Source of the DNA: Clostridiales bacterium
GTDB lineage: Bacteria; Bacillota; Clostridia; Lachnospirales; Lachnospiraceae
Assembly (NCBI GenBank): GCA_029267975.1
Contig: JAJUHH010000232.1
Coordinates: forward strand, 1 to 5,086
DNA length: 5,086 nucleotides
Reading direction: 5' to 3'
Shown: positions 1 to 5,086 of the stretch, piece after piece
Position numbering within the stretch: position 1 is the stretch's first letter
Layout of the letters: every line of letters begins with the position of its first letter
The notes under the pieces: model-generated
The model's input: the letters and a program-made list of their open reading frames with translations, nothing else
Databases searched by the model: none
Told to the model about the DNA's origin: nothing
Program-made: the position numbers and the translations under genes

Positions 1-144
1 AATATATCCCACAAGCACATCCACCCCGTTTTGAAACTGCACCTTGGCGTCATCCAGCATGGCATAGGTCTTGCCAACCCCAGCCGCATATCCAAAAAAT
101 ATTTTCAGGTGTCCTCTTGCCACTTTTTTATTCTGTACTTCCAC
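1..144 (-). CDS. kdpD: KdpD-type sensor protein, N-terminal fragment (continues past left edge)
   Basis: Only the first 48 codons are present; the reading frame is still open at base 1. The visible protein begins V(M)EVQNKKVARGHLKIFFGY and carries a KdpD-type P-loop, GYAAGVGKT, at residues 18-26, followed by YAMLDDAK and then GVDVLVGYI at 40-48. This is the conserved start of the KdpD N-terminal domain, a cytoplasmic nucleotide-binding domain found in K+-responsive sensor kinases that act with KdpE. The start is GTG at 144-142: it is the only plausible start after the in-frame upstream stop, and it has a GGAAGG ribosome binding site 5 nt upstream. The gene lies 33 nt after the response regulator, in the same frame after its stop, with no terminator-like hairpin between, so co-transcription is likely. 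Whether it is a full sensor kinase or one of the short KdpD proteins lacking the kinase part cannot be told here. The family call is firm; its role in K+ control is inferred. Confidence 0.88.
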   Translation of the reverse strand, partial: MEVQNKKVARGHLKIFFGYAAGVGKTYAMLDDAKVQFQNGVDVLVGYI

Positions 145-146
145 GT

Positions 147-164
147 TATCCTTCCTATCCTTCC
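147..164 (-). repeat. Perfect 9-bp tandem repeat carrying a duplicated ribosome binding site
   Basis: On the minus strand the unit GGAAGGATA occurs twice back to back (164-156 and 155-147), immediately before AAC... and the GTG start of the KdpD-type gene (the bases between repeat and GTG are AC). Each unit holds a GGAAGG Shine-Dalgarno-like core. The proximal core (155-150) is 5 nt from the GTG, a usable spacing; the distal core (164-159) is 14 nt away, too far for normal initiation. The repeat lies in the untranslated gap between the regulator stop and the GTG. A role in tuning translation, or a tendency to gain or lose units by slippage, is inference. Confidence 0.75.
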
Positions 165-177
165 GCTGCTTTCTCTC

Positions 178-798
178 TTAATCCTTCAGATACCTTACGG
201 CAATTTGTGTTCTATGCTCCAGACCGGTTTTCTCCAGAATTGTACTGATATGGTTTCGCACGGTTCCATTGGTCAGATAAAGCTTCTCCCCAATCTCCTT
301 ATTGGACAGTCCTTCTGCGATCAGTTTTACAATTTCAAGCTCCCTTGGGGATAGCAGCAATTCAAAGAAATGGCTTCCCGCCTGACTGCTTACCCTGCTG
401 CGGATGAATTCCAGTACATCCGCCTGAAACACCGTACCTCCGGCATTGATGGCACGGATCGCTGAAAGAATTCTTTCCGCCGGGCTGTTCTTTAGAATAT
501 AGCCGCTGATACCGGCCCTTAAGGCACGCAGGATCAGATCCGGTTCATCAAAGGTGGTCAGCAGTAAGGGCACCGACAGCCGTTCCTCCAAAATCCTCTG
601 GGCAGCTTCGATTCCGTCCATCCCCGGCATCCGTATATCAAGCATAACCACGTCCGGATTCTTCTCCCTGCATAAGGTAAGGGCATTTTTACCGTCCGCG
701 GCAGCCCCCATAAACTCCATATCCTCCTGTGTCTCAAGGATCATCCTTAAACCTTCCCGTATGATGGCATCATCATCAGCAATCAGTACTTTAATCAT
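178..798 (-). CDS. NarL/LuxR-type response regulator, partner of the adjacent histidine kinase
   Basis: This is a 206-residue two-component response regulator that should bind DNA when phosphorylated. Residues 1-120 form the receiver domain: acidic pocket D8-D9, phosphoacceptor D54 in VVMLDIRMPGMDG, switch threonines T81/T82, and K103 in GYILKNS. Residues about 147-206 form the LuxR/GerE helix-turn-helix: LSPRELEIVKLIAEGLSNKEIG followed by the recognition helix NGTVRNHISTILEKTG (177-192). All key residues are intact and the length is normal for the NarL/FixJ family. The start was set at ATG 798 because the protein then begins MIKVLIADD, as family members do, and AAAGGGGTG (815-807) lies upstream at 8-10 nt. 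The open frame continues upstream to a GTG at 846 and an ATG at 837, giving a 13-16 residue extension that is not typical of the family. It follows the kinase by 53 nt. The likely target is the promoter of this exporter operon, by analogy with LnrK (YfiK) of B. subtilis; that is inference. Confidence 0.93.
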   Translation of the reverse strand: MIKVLIADDDAIIREGLRMILETQEDMEFMGAAADGKNALTLCREKNPDVVMLDIRMPGMDGIEAAQRILEERLSVPLLLTTFDEPDLILRALRAGISGYILKNSPAERILSAIRAINAGGTVFQADVLEFIRSRVSSQAGSHFFELLLSPRELEIVKLIAEGLSNKEIGEKLYLTNGTVRNHISTILEKTGLEHRTQIAVRYLKD

Positions 799-806
799 AC
801 CTGCGA

Positions 807-815
807 CACCCCTTT
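807..815 (-). promoter_or_regulatory. Ribosome binding site deciding the response-regulator start
   Basis: AAAGGGGTG on the minus strand is a near match to the consensus AAAGGAGGTG. It stands 8-10 nt before ATG 798, favouring that start over the earlier in-frame GTG (846) and ATG (837). Confidence 0.55.
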
Positions 816-851
816 CTGTATAGCTTATCCTTCTCATGATAAACACAACCT

Positions 852-1982
852 TTAATAAGTAAAAATATTGGTTACCGTAAAGCCCTGCTCATCCTTTCGA
901 AAGAAGCATCTCCCCTTGGCATTGACGGTTCGTTCTTCCATGGCTTCCAGCCCCAGTCCCTTGACAAACTCCTCCTGATTTGTGCCATTATCCTTGTATT
1001 CCACCTTGATGATCTTTTGAAATACATCGATGCTTAAGTGAAACCTGCTTGCAGCGGAATGTTTTAAGGTATTGGTCAGACATTCCTTCAGATTATCATG
1101 GATGCAGGTCCAGACCTCAAGACTGATTCTGTCCAGGTCCCCCGAGGTTTTTAATTCCACAGACTTGTTATAATTTATCTTGAATTCCTCCAGTAAGGCC
1201 TTGATGTCATTAATACCGATCAGGTAATGCTCCACTCTCTCCTCCCGCAGGGCAGTTCGTATCTCATCCACACCGGTCCGAAGGTTGGCAATGGCTTTTT
1301 GGATACTTTGGGCTGCTTTCTGCTGATCATCCTTCATCACCAGCAGGGCTGCTTCCAGCAAAATGATGCTGCCGGAGATCCCATGTCCCACCTGGTCATG
1401 AATTCTTGCTGCTATTCTGTTGCGCTCCTCCGCTGATGTGGTATATTTTAAGGTCTTGGTCAGACGCTTAACATCGTTTAACTTATCACCTAGCTCCTTA
1501 ATTGTATCCTTGTGCTGATCATTCAGCTCCCCCAATCGCTTAAGACTGGCAAGAAGATATCTTCCGTAAAGCAATAGTACGATAAGCAGGACTGTAATAA
1601 CTGAGGATAATAAGGATGGGGGATATAGGATGAAGGCAAGAAATAAACCAAAGCCCAGAAAGAGATAAAACATCCTTTCCTCTACCGTAATATCAAGTAA
1701 ATGTACCAGCAATACGATAAAAAGCGGGAAGAGCTCTATGATCCCCAGGAAGAAGCAGGCCAGAAGGCTCAGAATAAGAGTAATGCGAAGGCCCATGAGC
1801 CTTACTTTGGTCTGCTCCAGCAAGAGCTCCAGCATAAAGACGCAGATAAAGCTGAGCGCCGCTATTACAGCTACTGTAATACCGGCCTCAGCACTAAGGA
1901 ACATTACAATTGATGAAAGGGCTGCCGCTGTTTTTGTAATAAAATAGAGGAAGGGCTTATCCTTATCCATTGGATTATCCAT
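852..1982 (-). CDS. Membrane sensor histidine kinase, HisKA_3 (DesK/NarX) type
   Basis: This is a 376-residue sensor kinase expected to autophosphorylate and pass phosphate to the following LuxR-type regulator. Residues about 12-145 hold five or six hydrophobic membrane segments (near 12-29, 33-52, 62-82, 84-96, 104-119, 124-145) with very short loops. There is no large outside domain and no HAMP or PAS region is seen. A charged, probably coiled-coil linker spans about 147-182. The dimerisation/phosphoacceptor domain has EERNRIAARIHDQVGHGISG, with H195 as phosphoacceptor and D196...H200 matching the DxxxQ/H phosphatase motif of this family. The ATPase domain has N304 in ECLTNTLKHS, D331-N-G333, and the G-box GLGLEAMEER (342-351). 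ATG 1982 is preferred, with AGAAAGG 11 nt upstream; ATG 1970 is a possible alternative. A TTG at 2042 would overlap the permease gene and add 20 basic residues, and seems less likely. The loop-poor sensor suggests detection within or at the membrane, as proposed for kinases of antibiotic-export operons such as LnrJ (YfiJ). Confidence 0.91.
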   Translation of the reverse strand: MDNPMDKDKPFLYFITKTAAALSSIVMFLSAEAGITVAVIAALSFICVFMLELLLEQTKVRLMGLRITLILSLLACFFLGIIELFPLFIVLLVHLLDITVEERMFYLFLGFGLFLAFILYPPSLLSSVITVLLIVLLLYGRYLLASLKRLGELNDQHKDTIKELGDKLNDVKRLTKTLKYTTSAEERNRIAARIHDQVGHGISGSIILLEAALLVMKDDQQKAAQSIQKAIANLRTGVDEIRTALREERVEHYLIGINDIKALLEEFKINYNKSVELKTSGDLDRISLEVWTCIHDNLKECLTNTLKHSAASRFHLSIDVFQKIIKVEYKDNGTNQEEFVKGLGLEAMEERTVNAKGRCFFRKDEQGFTVTNIFTY

Positions 1983-2016
1983 AAGAAACCAAACCTTTCT
2001 GATCTTGGTGGTGATT

Positions 2017-3162
2017 TCAACTTTTTTTATAATCCTGAGCAAATATCACTGCCCCTGCTAAGAAGGTCAATATAATAAATAAGCATAATATGATAATGTT
2101 TGGATAGATTACCGCCGTATTATCTTCCTGTAACCGTCTTATGGCATCCATAAACCAATATTGGGGCATAATCCTGCCAAGGTTCTGCAGTGTCTTGGGT
2201 GCCATATCAATGGGAAAATAAGCACCTCCCAGAATACAGCCTACCGTGGAAAAACCAATAATTACGGACAGGATGGCATTCTTTGATTTTGTTGCCAAAG
2301 CCACTGTCATGGAAAGGCAGATGGTAAACAAGGAAAAAAGAGACATCAGCAATACTACTAAGGGAATGGGAAGTCCGATGTTAAGGTCATTCCATTTAAT
2401 ATATAGGTTAAAAATGATGATCTGTCCCCCGCAGAGCACTGCACCAAAGATGCCGGAACCAATCAGATACTGTGCCGGTTTTACCGGTGTCAGCTGAACC
2501 CGACGGAATACTCCCGATAAGCGGTCTTCATCCAAAAGATTGGCCAAGGCATAGCTGATAATAAACACAACCATCAAGAAGAAACCGATGGAGTTAATAA
2601 AACCTGACTTTTGCCTCATTTCTGTTTCATCGAACTCTGCTGCCCTATTTTTACTTATGGTAATATCATTTTTCTGATAATCCATCAGCATCCGGTCAAA
2701 GACTGCAGGATCACCCTCCGCTCCTGCTGCCAGAAGGCGGATACTGCCAAGGTAGCTGTTGATATAGGCCTGAACAAAGGCGGAATTCTCATAATCCTGC
2801 AGAGAGGTTACAACGACCTCCGGTTTATTTCCAGCCAGCGTCCGGCTGTAAAAATCCGACGGTATCTCTATTATAATGGATAACTTCTTATCTATCAACT
2901 CCATGGACAGCTGATCATAGGTATAATTTTCTAGCAGACGGTAATCAAGCTTCTGTGTCAGATAGCGTTTCATATCCTCAGACAGGGGGCTTTTATCATA
3001 ATCCAGCACACCCACACTCACCAGAGCAGTGGTCTTTTCTACCACCATAATTCCTGTAAAATATAAGATCACACATAGGATTGCGGCACAAAACAGGGAC
3101 AGGAATACCACAATAATATGACGTTTTATATTAATGCTGGTTAATATCCAGATATTTCTCAT
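2017..3162 (-). CDS. ABC-2 type transporter permease, second subunit (LnrN/SagI-like position)
   Basis: This is a 381-residue inner-membrane subunit of an ABC exporter with the ABC-2 (ABC2_membrane_3-like) layout. One N-terminal membrane helix (about 16-40) is followed by an extracytoplasmic domain (about 42-185) and then five helices (about 187-209, 232-254, 265-289, 296-317, 355-375). The cytoplasmic loop after helix 2, EDRLSGVFRRVQLTPVKP (212-229), is the expected contact with the ATPase. LGGAYFPIDMAPKTLQNLG (311-329), then IMPQYWFMDAIRRL, is the typical ABC-2 C-terminal signature. ATG 3162 is chosen because AAAGGAG lies 6 nt upstream; the open frame continues to 3228 but would overlap the previous gene. 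It starts 16 nt after the first permease. The two permeases share topology but clearly differ in sequence, so a heterodimer with the ATPase is likely. Substrate unknown; a lipophilic or membrane-active compound is suggested by the operon type only. Confidence 0.9.
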   Translation of the reverse strand: MRNIWILTSINIKRHIIVVFLSLFCAAILCVILYFTGIMVVEKTTALVSVGVLDYDKSPLSEDMKRYLTQKLDYRLLENYTYDQLSMELIDKKLSIIIEIPSDFYSRTLAGNKPEVVVTSLQDYENSAFVQAYINSYLGSIRLLAAGAEGDPAVFDRMLMDYQKNDITISKNRAAEFDETEMRQKSGFINSIGFFLMVVFIISYALANLLDEDRLSGVFRRVQLTPVKPAQYLIGSGIFGAVLCGGQIIIFNLYIKWNDLNIGLPIPLVVLLMSLFSLFTICLSMTVALATKSKNAILSVIIGFSTVGCILGGAYFPIDMAPKTLQNLGRIMPQYWFMDAIRRLQEDNTAVIYPNIIILCLFIILTFLAGAVIFAQDYKKS

Positions 3163-3168
3163 AATTTG

Positions 3169-3175
3169 CTCCTTT
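3169..3175 (-). promoter_or_regulatory. Ribosome binding site of the second permease
   Basis: AAAGGAG on the minus strand, 6 nt before ATG 3162, is an almost ideal Shine-Dalgarno site. It fixes this start rather than the in-frame upstream start at 3228, which lies inside the first permease gene. Confidence 0.75.
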
Positions 3176-3178
3176 CCT

Positions 3179-4282
3179 TTACACAGCTTCCTTCCGGTGA
3201 AATATGAATGCACCCACTGCCAAGGCAAAAGCCGTTACTGCCAGACAAGAAAGCATGACCTTATTGGCGGAATCGTAGCGGCCAAAGATGGCCAGCTCAA
3301 AGGCGGCCTGCTGGAAGATATAATTGGGCATATGATTACTTACTCCTTCGATATAAAGCTCCTTGGAATAGGTACCTCCAAAGAACATCATAAGCCAGAC
3401 CACCGGCATGACTACTGCAATGGGGGATCCATTGATCAGCAGTCCCACTACCGAACCGATAGAGATCATGCAAAAGGTGATCACAATAAATAATAGGAAG
3501 AGATAAAGATTGACCTGTAAGCTGGCACCATAATGGGCATGAAAGATGAAAACACTGGCACTCATGATTATGGTCACCTGCAGCAGGCACTGGGGCAGCA
3601 TTCCCATGACCTTCTGCACAAACATGGATGCCTTGCTTTTGGGAGCAATGATCAGACGGTTCATGGTCTTTGTCTGCTTTTCCGCTACAAAGGTTCCTGC
3701 CCCTACCATGATACTGAAAAAGGCGATCATAACGATCATTGCTACTGCATAGTAATCGATCATGGATCTGCTGACGCCCAGGTCCTTTTGTTTGGTATAG
3801 GTCTCCTGCGTCGTACTTATGCCTGTTAAGTTTTGGGGCGCCTGCTGCAGTACAGTGCTTATAATTGCACTGCTCTGTGCAAAGCCATTCAGGATTGCTT
3901 CCACTGTCCGGTTCTGTATTCTGTTTGCTCCCTCATAAACCAGTATCTCAAGGGGGCTTCCGGTAAAGATAACAAGTGCTGTAATCTTACCCTCTCCGGC
4001 AAGCTTCTTTGCTGTCTCGGACTGATCTGTCTCTTCAAAGATAATATTGCTGCCGTCAGAAACGGATGCAGCAAAGCTCTGGATGGCTGCTACCGTATAA
4101 GGGTCCTCTGTATCAATCTGATACTGGACCTTAAGTGTACCGATGGCTTCTTCAGCAACATCCGTTGAGTTAAGAAGGCTTCCTAACAGGAAGACCAGCA
4201 CTACCGGAAACAGGATGAAGAAAAAGAGATATATCTTTTCTCTGACGAATTCCTTCGTTTCCTTAAATATAATATTAAACAT
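3179..4282 (-). CDS. ABC-2 type transporter permease, first subunit (LnrM/SagH-like position)
   Basis: This is a 367-residue membrane subunit of the same exporter. Helix 1 is at about 17-38 (YLFFFILFPVVLVFLLGS). A large extracytoplasmic domain runs from about 39 to 172 and is rich in Q, T and S. Five C-terminal helices follow at about 175-199, 226-248, 258-284, 287-303 and 343-361. The loop AEKQTKTMNRLIIAPKSK (200-217) corresponds to the conserved ER..GT..RL...P segment of ABC-2 permeases that touches the ATPase. The expected FFGGTYSKELYIEGVSNHMP segment near residues 300-319 precedes the last helix. The protein ends in a short basic cytoplasmic tail, HRKEAV. The start at ATG 4282 is supported by AGGAGGGAAGG upstream, and the gene starts 20 nt after the ATPase stop. 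The length fits family members of roughly 370-400 residues. No frameshift or missing segment is seen. Confidence 0.9.
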   Translation of the reverse strand: MFNIIFKETKEFVREKIYLFFFILFPVVLVFLLGSLLNSTDVAEEAIGTLKVQYQIDTEDPYTVAAIQSFAASVSDGSNIIFEETDQSETAKKLAGEGKITALVIFTGSPLEILVYEGANRIQNRTVEAILNGFAQSSAIISTVLQQAPQNLTGISTTQETYTKQKDLGVSRSMIDYYAVAMIVMIAFFSIMVGAGTFVAEKQTKTMNRLIIAPKSKASMFVQKVMGMLPQCLLQVTIIMSASVFIFHAHYGASLQVNLYLFLLFIVITFCMISIGSVVGLLINGSPIAVVMPVVWLMMFFGGTYSKELYIEGVSNHMPNYIFQQAAFELAIFGRYDSANKVMLSCLAVTAFALAVGAFIFHRKEAV

Positions 4283-4287
4283 ATGAA

Positions 4288-4298
4288 CCTTCCCTCCT
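4288..4298 (-). promoter_or_regulatory. Strong, extended ribosome binding site of the first permease
   Basis: AGGAGGGAAGG on the minus strand contains a full AGGAGG core 10 nt before ATG 4282 and a second GAAGG core 5 nt before it. It supports the 4282 start and efficient translation after the ATPase gene. Confidence 0.7.
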
Positions 4299-4302
4299 AC
4301 AC

Positions 4303-5086
4303 TTAAGCTCTCAGTTCATGCCCGGTTAAGGTTAAGAACATGGTATCCAGATTGGGAACCTCGGATTTGATATTATAGACTGGCATTCCAAAGCCCAGAA
4401 ACTGCTCCAGGATTTTTGAAATACTGTTCTGTCCGATGGTGATATCAATCCTGACCACATTGTCATTGATGGCCACTGCTTTTACATCCGGCAGCACCCG
4501 TAATTTCTTCATGATCTCTGTTTCTTTGGCACTGGCTGATAGCTTTGTCTCAATATACACTGACTGTACATCTGTTACCAGGGATACCAGCTCTGTCTTG
4601 CTGCCGCAGGCAACGAGCTGACCTTTGTCAATAATCGCAATACGGTCACAGATTTCCTCCACCTCATTCATATAATGGGAGGTGTAGATGACGGTTGCCC
4701 CCCGGTCTCTCAGGATCCGAATGGAATTAAGAATATGCTCCCTGGACTGGGCATCCACACCTACCGTTGGTTCATCCATGATGATCAGCTGCGGTTCATG
4801 AGCAATCCCGCAGGCAATATTTAATCTGCGCTTCATACCGCCGGACATCTTCCCTGGAACAACATTACTGTGGTCCGATAAGCCCACAAACTCCAAGGCC
4901 TCCTTAGCCTTTTCCGTCAATTTCCTACCCTTCAGTCCATAGAGGGAGGCAAAGAATTTAACATTCTCCAAAGCAGACAGATGCTCATACACAGCGATGT
5001 CCTGAGGCACCATGCCGATAATCTGCTTAATCTTCATTTTATCCTTGCGGATATTATAGCCTCCGATTTCGATCTCACCCTTATTG
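4303..5086 (-). CDS. ABC transporter ATP-binding protein, drug-export (DrrA/LnrL/SagG-like) type, 5' end missing
   Basis: This cytoplasmic ATPase should drive the two permeases encoded after it. The frame is open to the right edge, and 260 residues are visible. The part before the first visible ATG (5037) reads NKGEIEIGGYNIRKDK, normal ABC sequence just after the P-loop region, so 5037 is internal. About 45-50 N-terminal residues, including Walker A, lie outside. In visible numbering: Q-loop VPQD with Q28; signature MSGGMKRR at 80-87; Walker B LIIMDE at 100-105 with catalytic E105; D-loop VGVD at 108-111; H-loop switch H137 in YTSHYMNEVEE. SGGMKRR and DEPTVGVD are typical of the drug-resistance ATPase subfamily that pairs with ABC-2 permeases. 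A C-terminal region of about 95 residues after IIDKGQ has no recognised motif beyond the family's usual regulatory tail and ends TGHELRA. The first permease starts 20 nt downstream. Alternative substrates (lipid, peptide, polyene) cannot be separated from sequence alone. Confidence 0.94.
   Translation of the reverse strand, partial: NKGEIEIGGYNIRKDKMKIKQIIGMVPQDIAVYEHLSALENVKFFASLYGLKGRKLTEKAKEALEFVGLSDHSNVVPGKMSGGMKRRLNIACGIAHEPQLIIMDEPTVGVDAQSREHILNSIRILRDRGATVIYTSHYMNEVEEICDRIAIIDKGQLVACGSKTELVSLVTDVQSVYIETKLSASAKETEIMKKLRVLPDVKAVAINDNVVRIDITIGQNSISKILEQFLGFGMPVYNIKSEVPNLDTMFLTLTGHELRA

Noticed and set aside
145..177. Possible terminator between the regulator and the KdpD-type gene
   Set aside because: The 33-nt gap has no GC-rich inverted repeat and no T-run on the minus strand; it holds only the purine-rich tandem repeat and ribosome binding site.
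31..354. Plus-strand open frame of 107 codons
   Set aside because: It runs antisense through the KdpD-type start and the regulator's DNA-binding domain, both clearly real by motif. No ribosome binding site or recognisable domain is seen.
1701..1947. Plus-strand open frames opposite the kinase membrane region
   Set aside because: They are antisense shadows of hydrophobic codons (Gln/Lys/Arg-rich readouts). They have no start signal and conflict with a well-supported kinase gene.
3163..3228. Upstream start at 3228 for the second permease
   Set aside because: It would overlap the end of the first permease gene by about 50 nt and add a hydrophilic leader before the first helix. ATG 3162 has an excellent AAAGGAG at 6 nt.
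3134..3829. Plus-strand open frames (3134-3493 and 3533-3829) and a minus-strand alternative frame (3336-3590)
   Set aside because: All lie inside the first permease gene in other frames. Their His/Cys-rich compositions are those of shadow translations of membrane-protein codons.
5035..5037. ATG at 5037 as the start of the ABC ATPase
   Set aside because: The frame is open upstream to the window edge and encodes typical ABC sequence (GEIEIGGYNI...). Starting at 5037 would also lose the whole P-loop region, so this methionine is internal.
1..5086. Insertion sequences, CRISPR arrays, tRNA/rRNA genes, riboswitches
   Set aside because: The window is almost fully coding on one strand, with gaps of at most 53 nt. 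No terminal inverted repeats, spaced repeats or RNA-gene patterns were seen.

Overview
The window reads as chromosomal DNA from a low-to-mid GC Firmicute, most likely a clostridial (Lachnospiraceae-like) species. This rests on strong AAAGGAG/AGGAGG-type Shine-Dalgarno sites, GC content that looks mid-40s by eye, tight gene packing, and the style of the proteins, including a KdpD N-terminus of the clostridial type. The taxonomic call is an inference from style, not a database match.

All genes lie on the minus strand, so transcription runs from high to low coordinates. In that order they are: (1) an ABC transporter ATPase cut by the right edge (5086-4303; the P-loop and true start lie outside); (2) a first ABC-2 type permease (4282-3179); (3) a second ABC-2 type permease (3162-2017); (4) a membrane histidine kinase of the DesK/NarX (HisKA_3) type (1982-852); (5) a NarL/LuxR-type response regulator (798-178); and (6) the first 48 codons of a KdpD-type sensor protein, cut by the left edge (144-1). 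The gaps are 20, 16, 34, 53 and 33 nt. No terminator-like hairpin is visible in any gap and no stretch over 300 nt lacks a gene, so the whole window looks like the interior of one operon. Its promoter would be beyond the right edge.

Genes 1-5 form a self-contained sense-and-export module: one ATPase, two different permeases, a histidine kinase and a LuxR-type regulator. The same set of parts is known from the Bacillus subtilis linearmycin-resistance locus lnrJK-lnrLMN (yfiJKLMN), and the ATPase-permease-permease core also resembles SagGHI-type streptolysin S exporters. The likely model is that the kinase senses a membrane-active compound or the state of the envelope, phosphorylates the regulator, and the regulator adjusts expression of the exporter. 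The substrate cannot be read from the sequence, and no precursor peptide or biosynthetic gene lies in the window. Here the order is transporter first, then two-component system, the reverse of B. subtilis.

The least ordinary points are the KdpD-type gene placed directly after the regulator with no visible terminator, and the perfect 9-bp tandem duplication that carries its ribosome binding site. Otherwise this is a recognisable transporter/two-component operon, and I found no evidence of an undescribed system.
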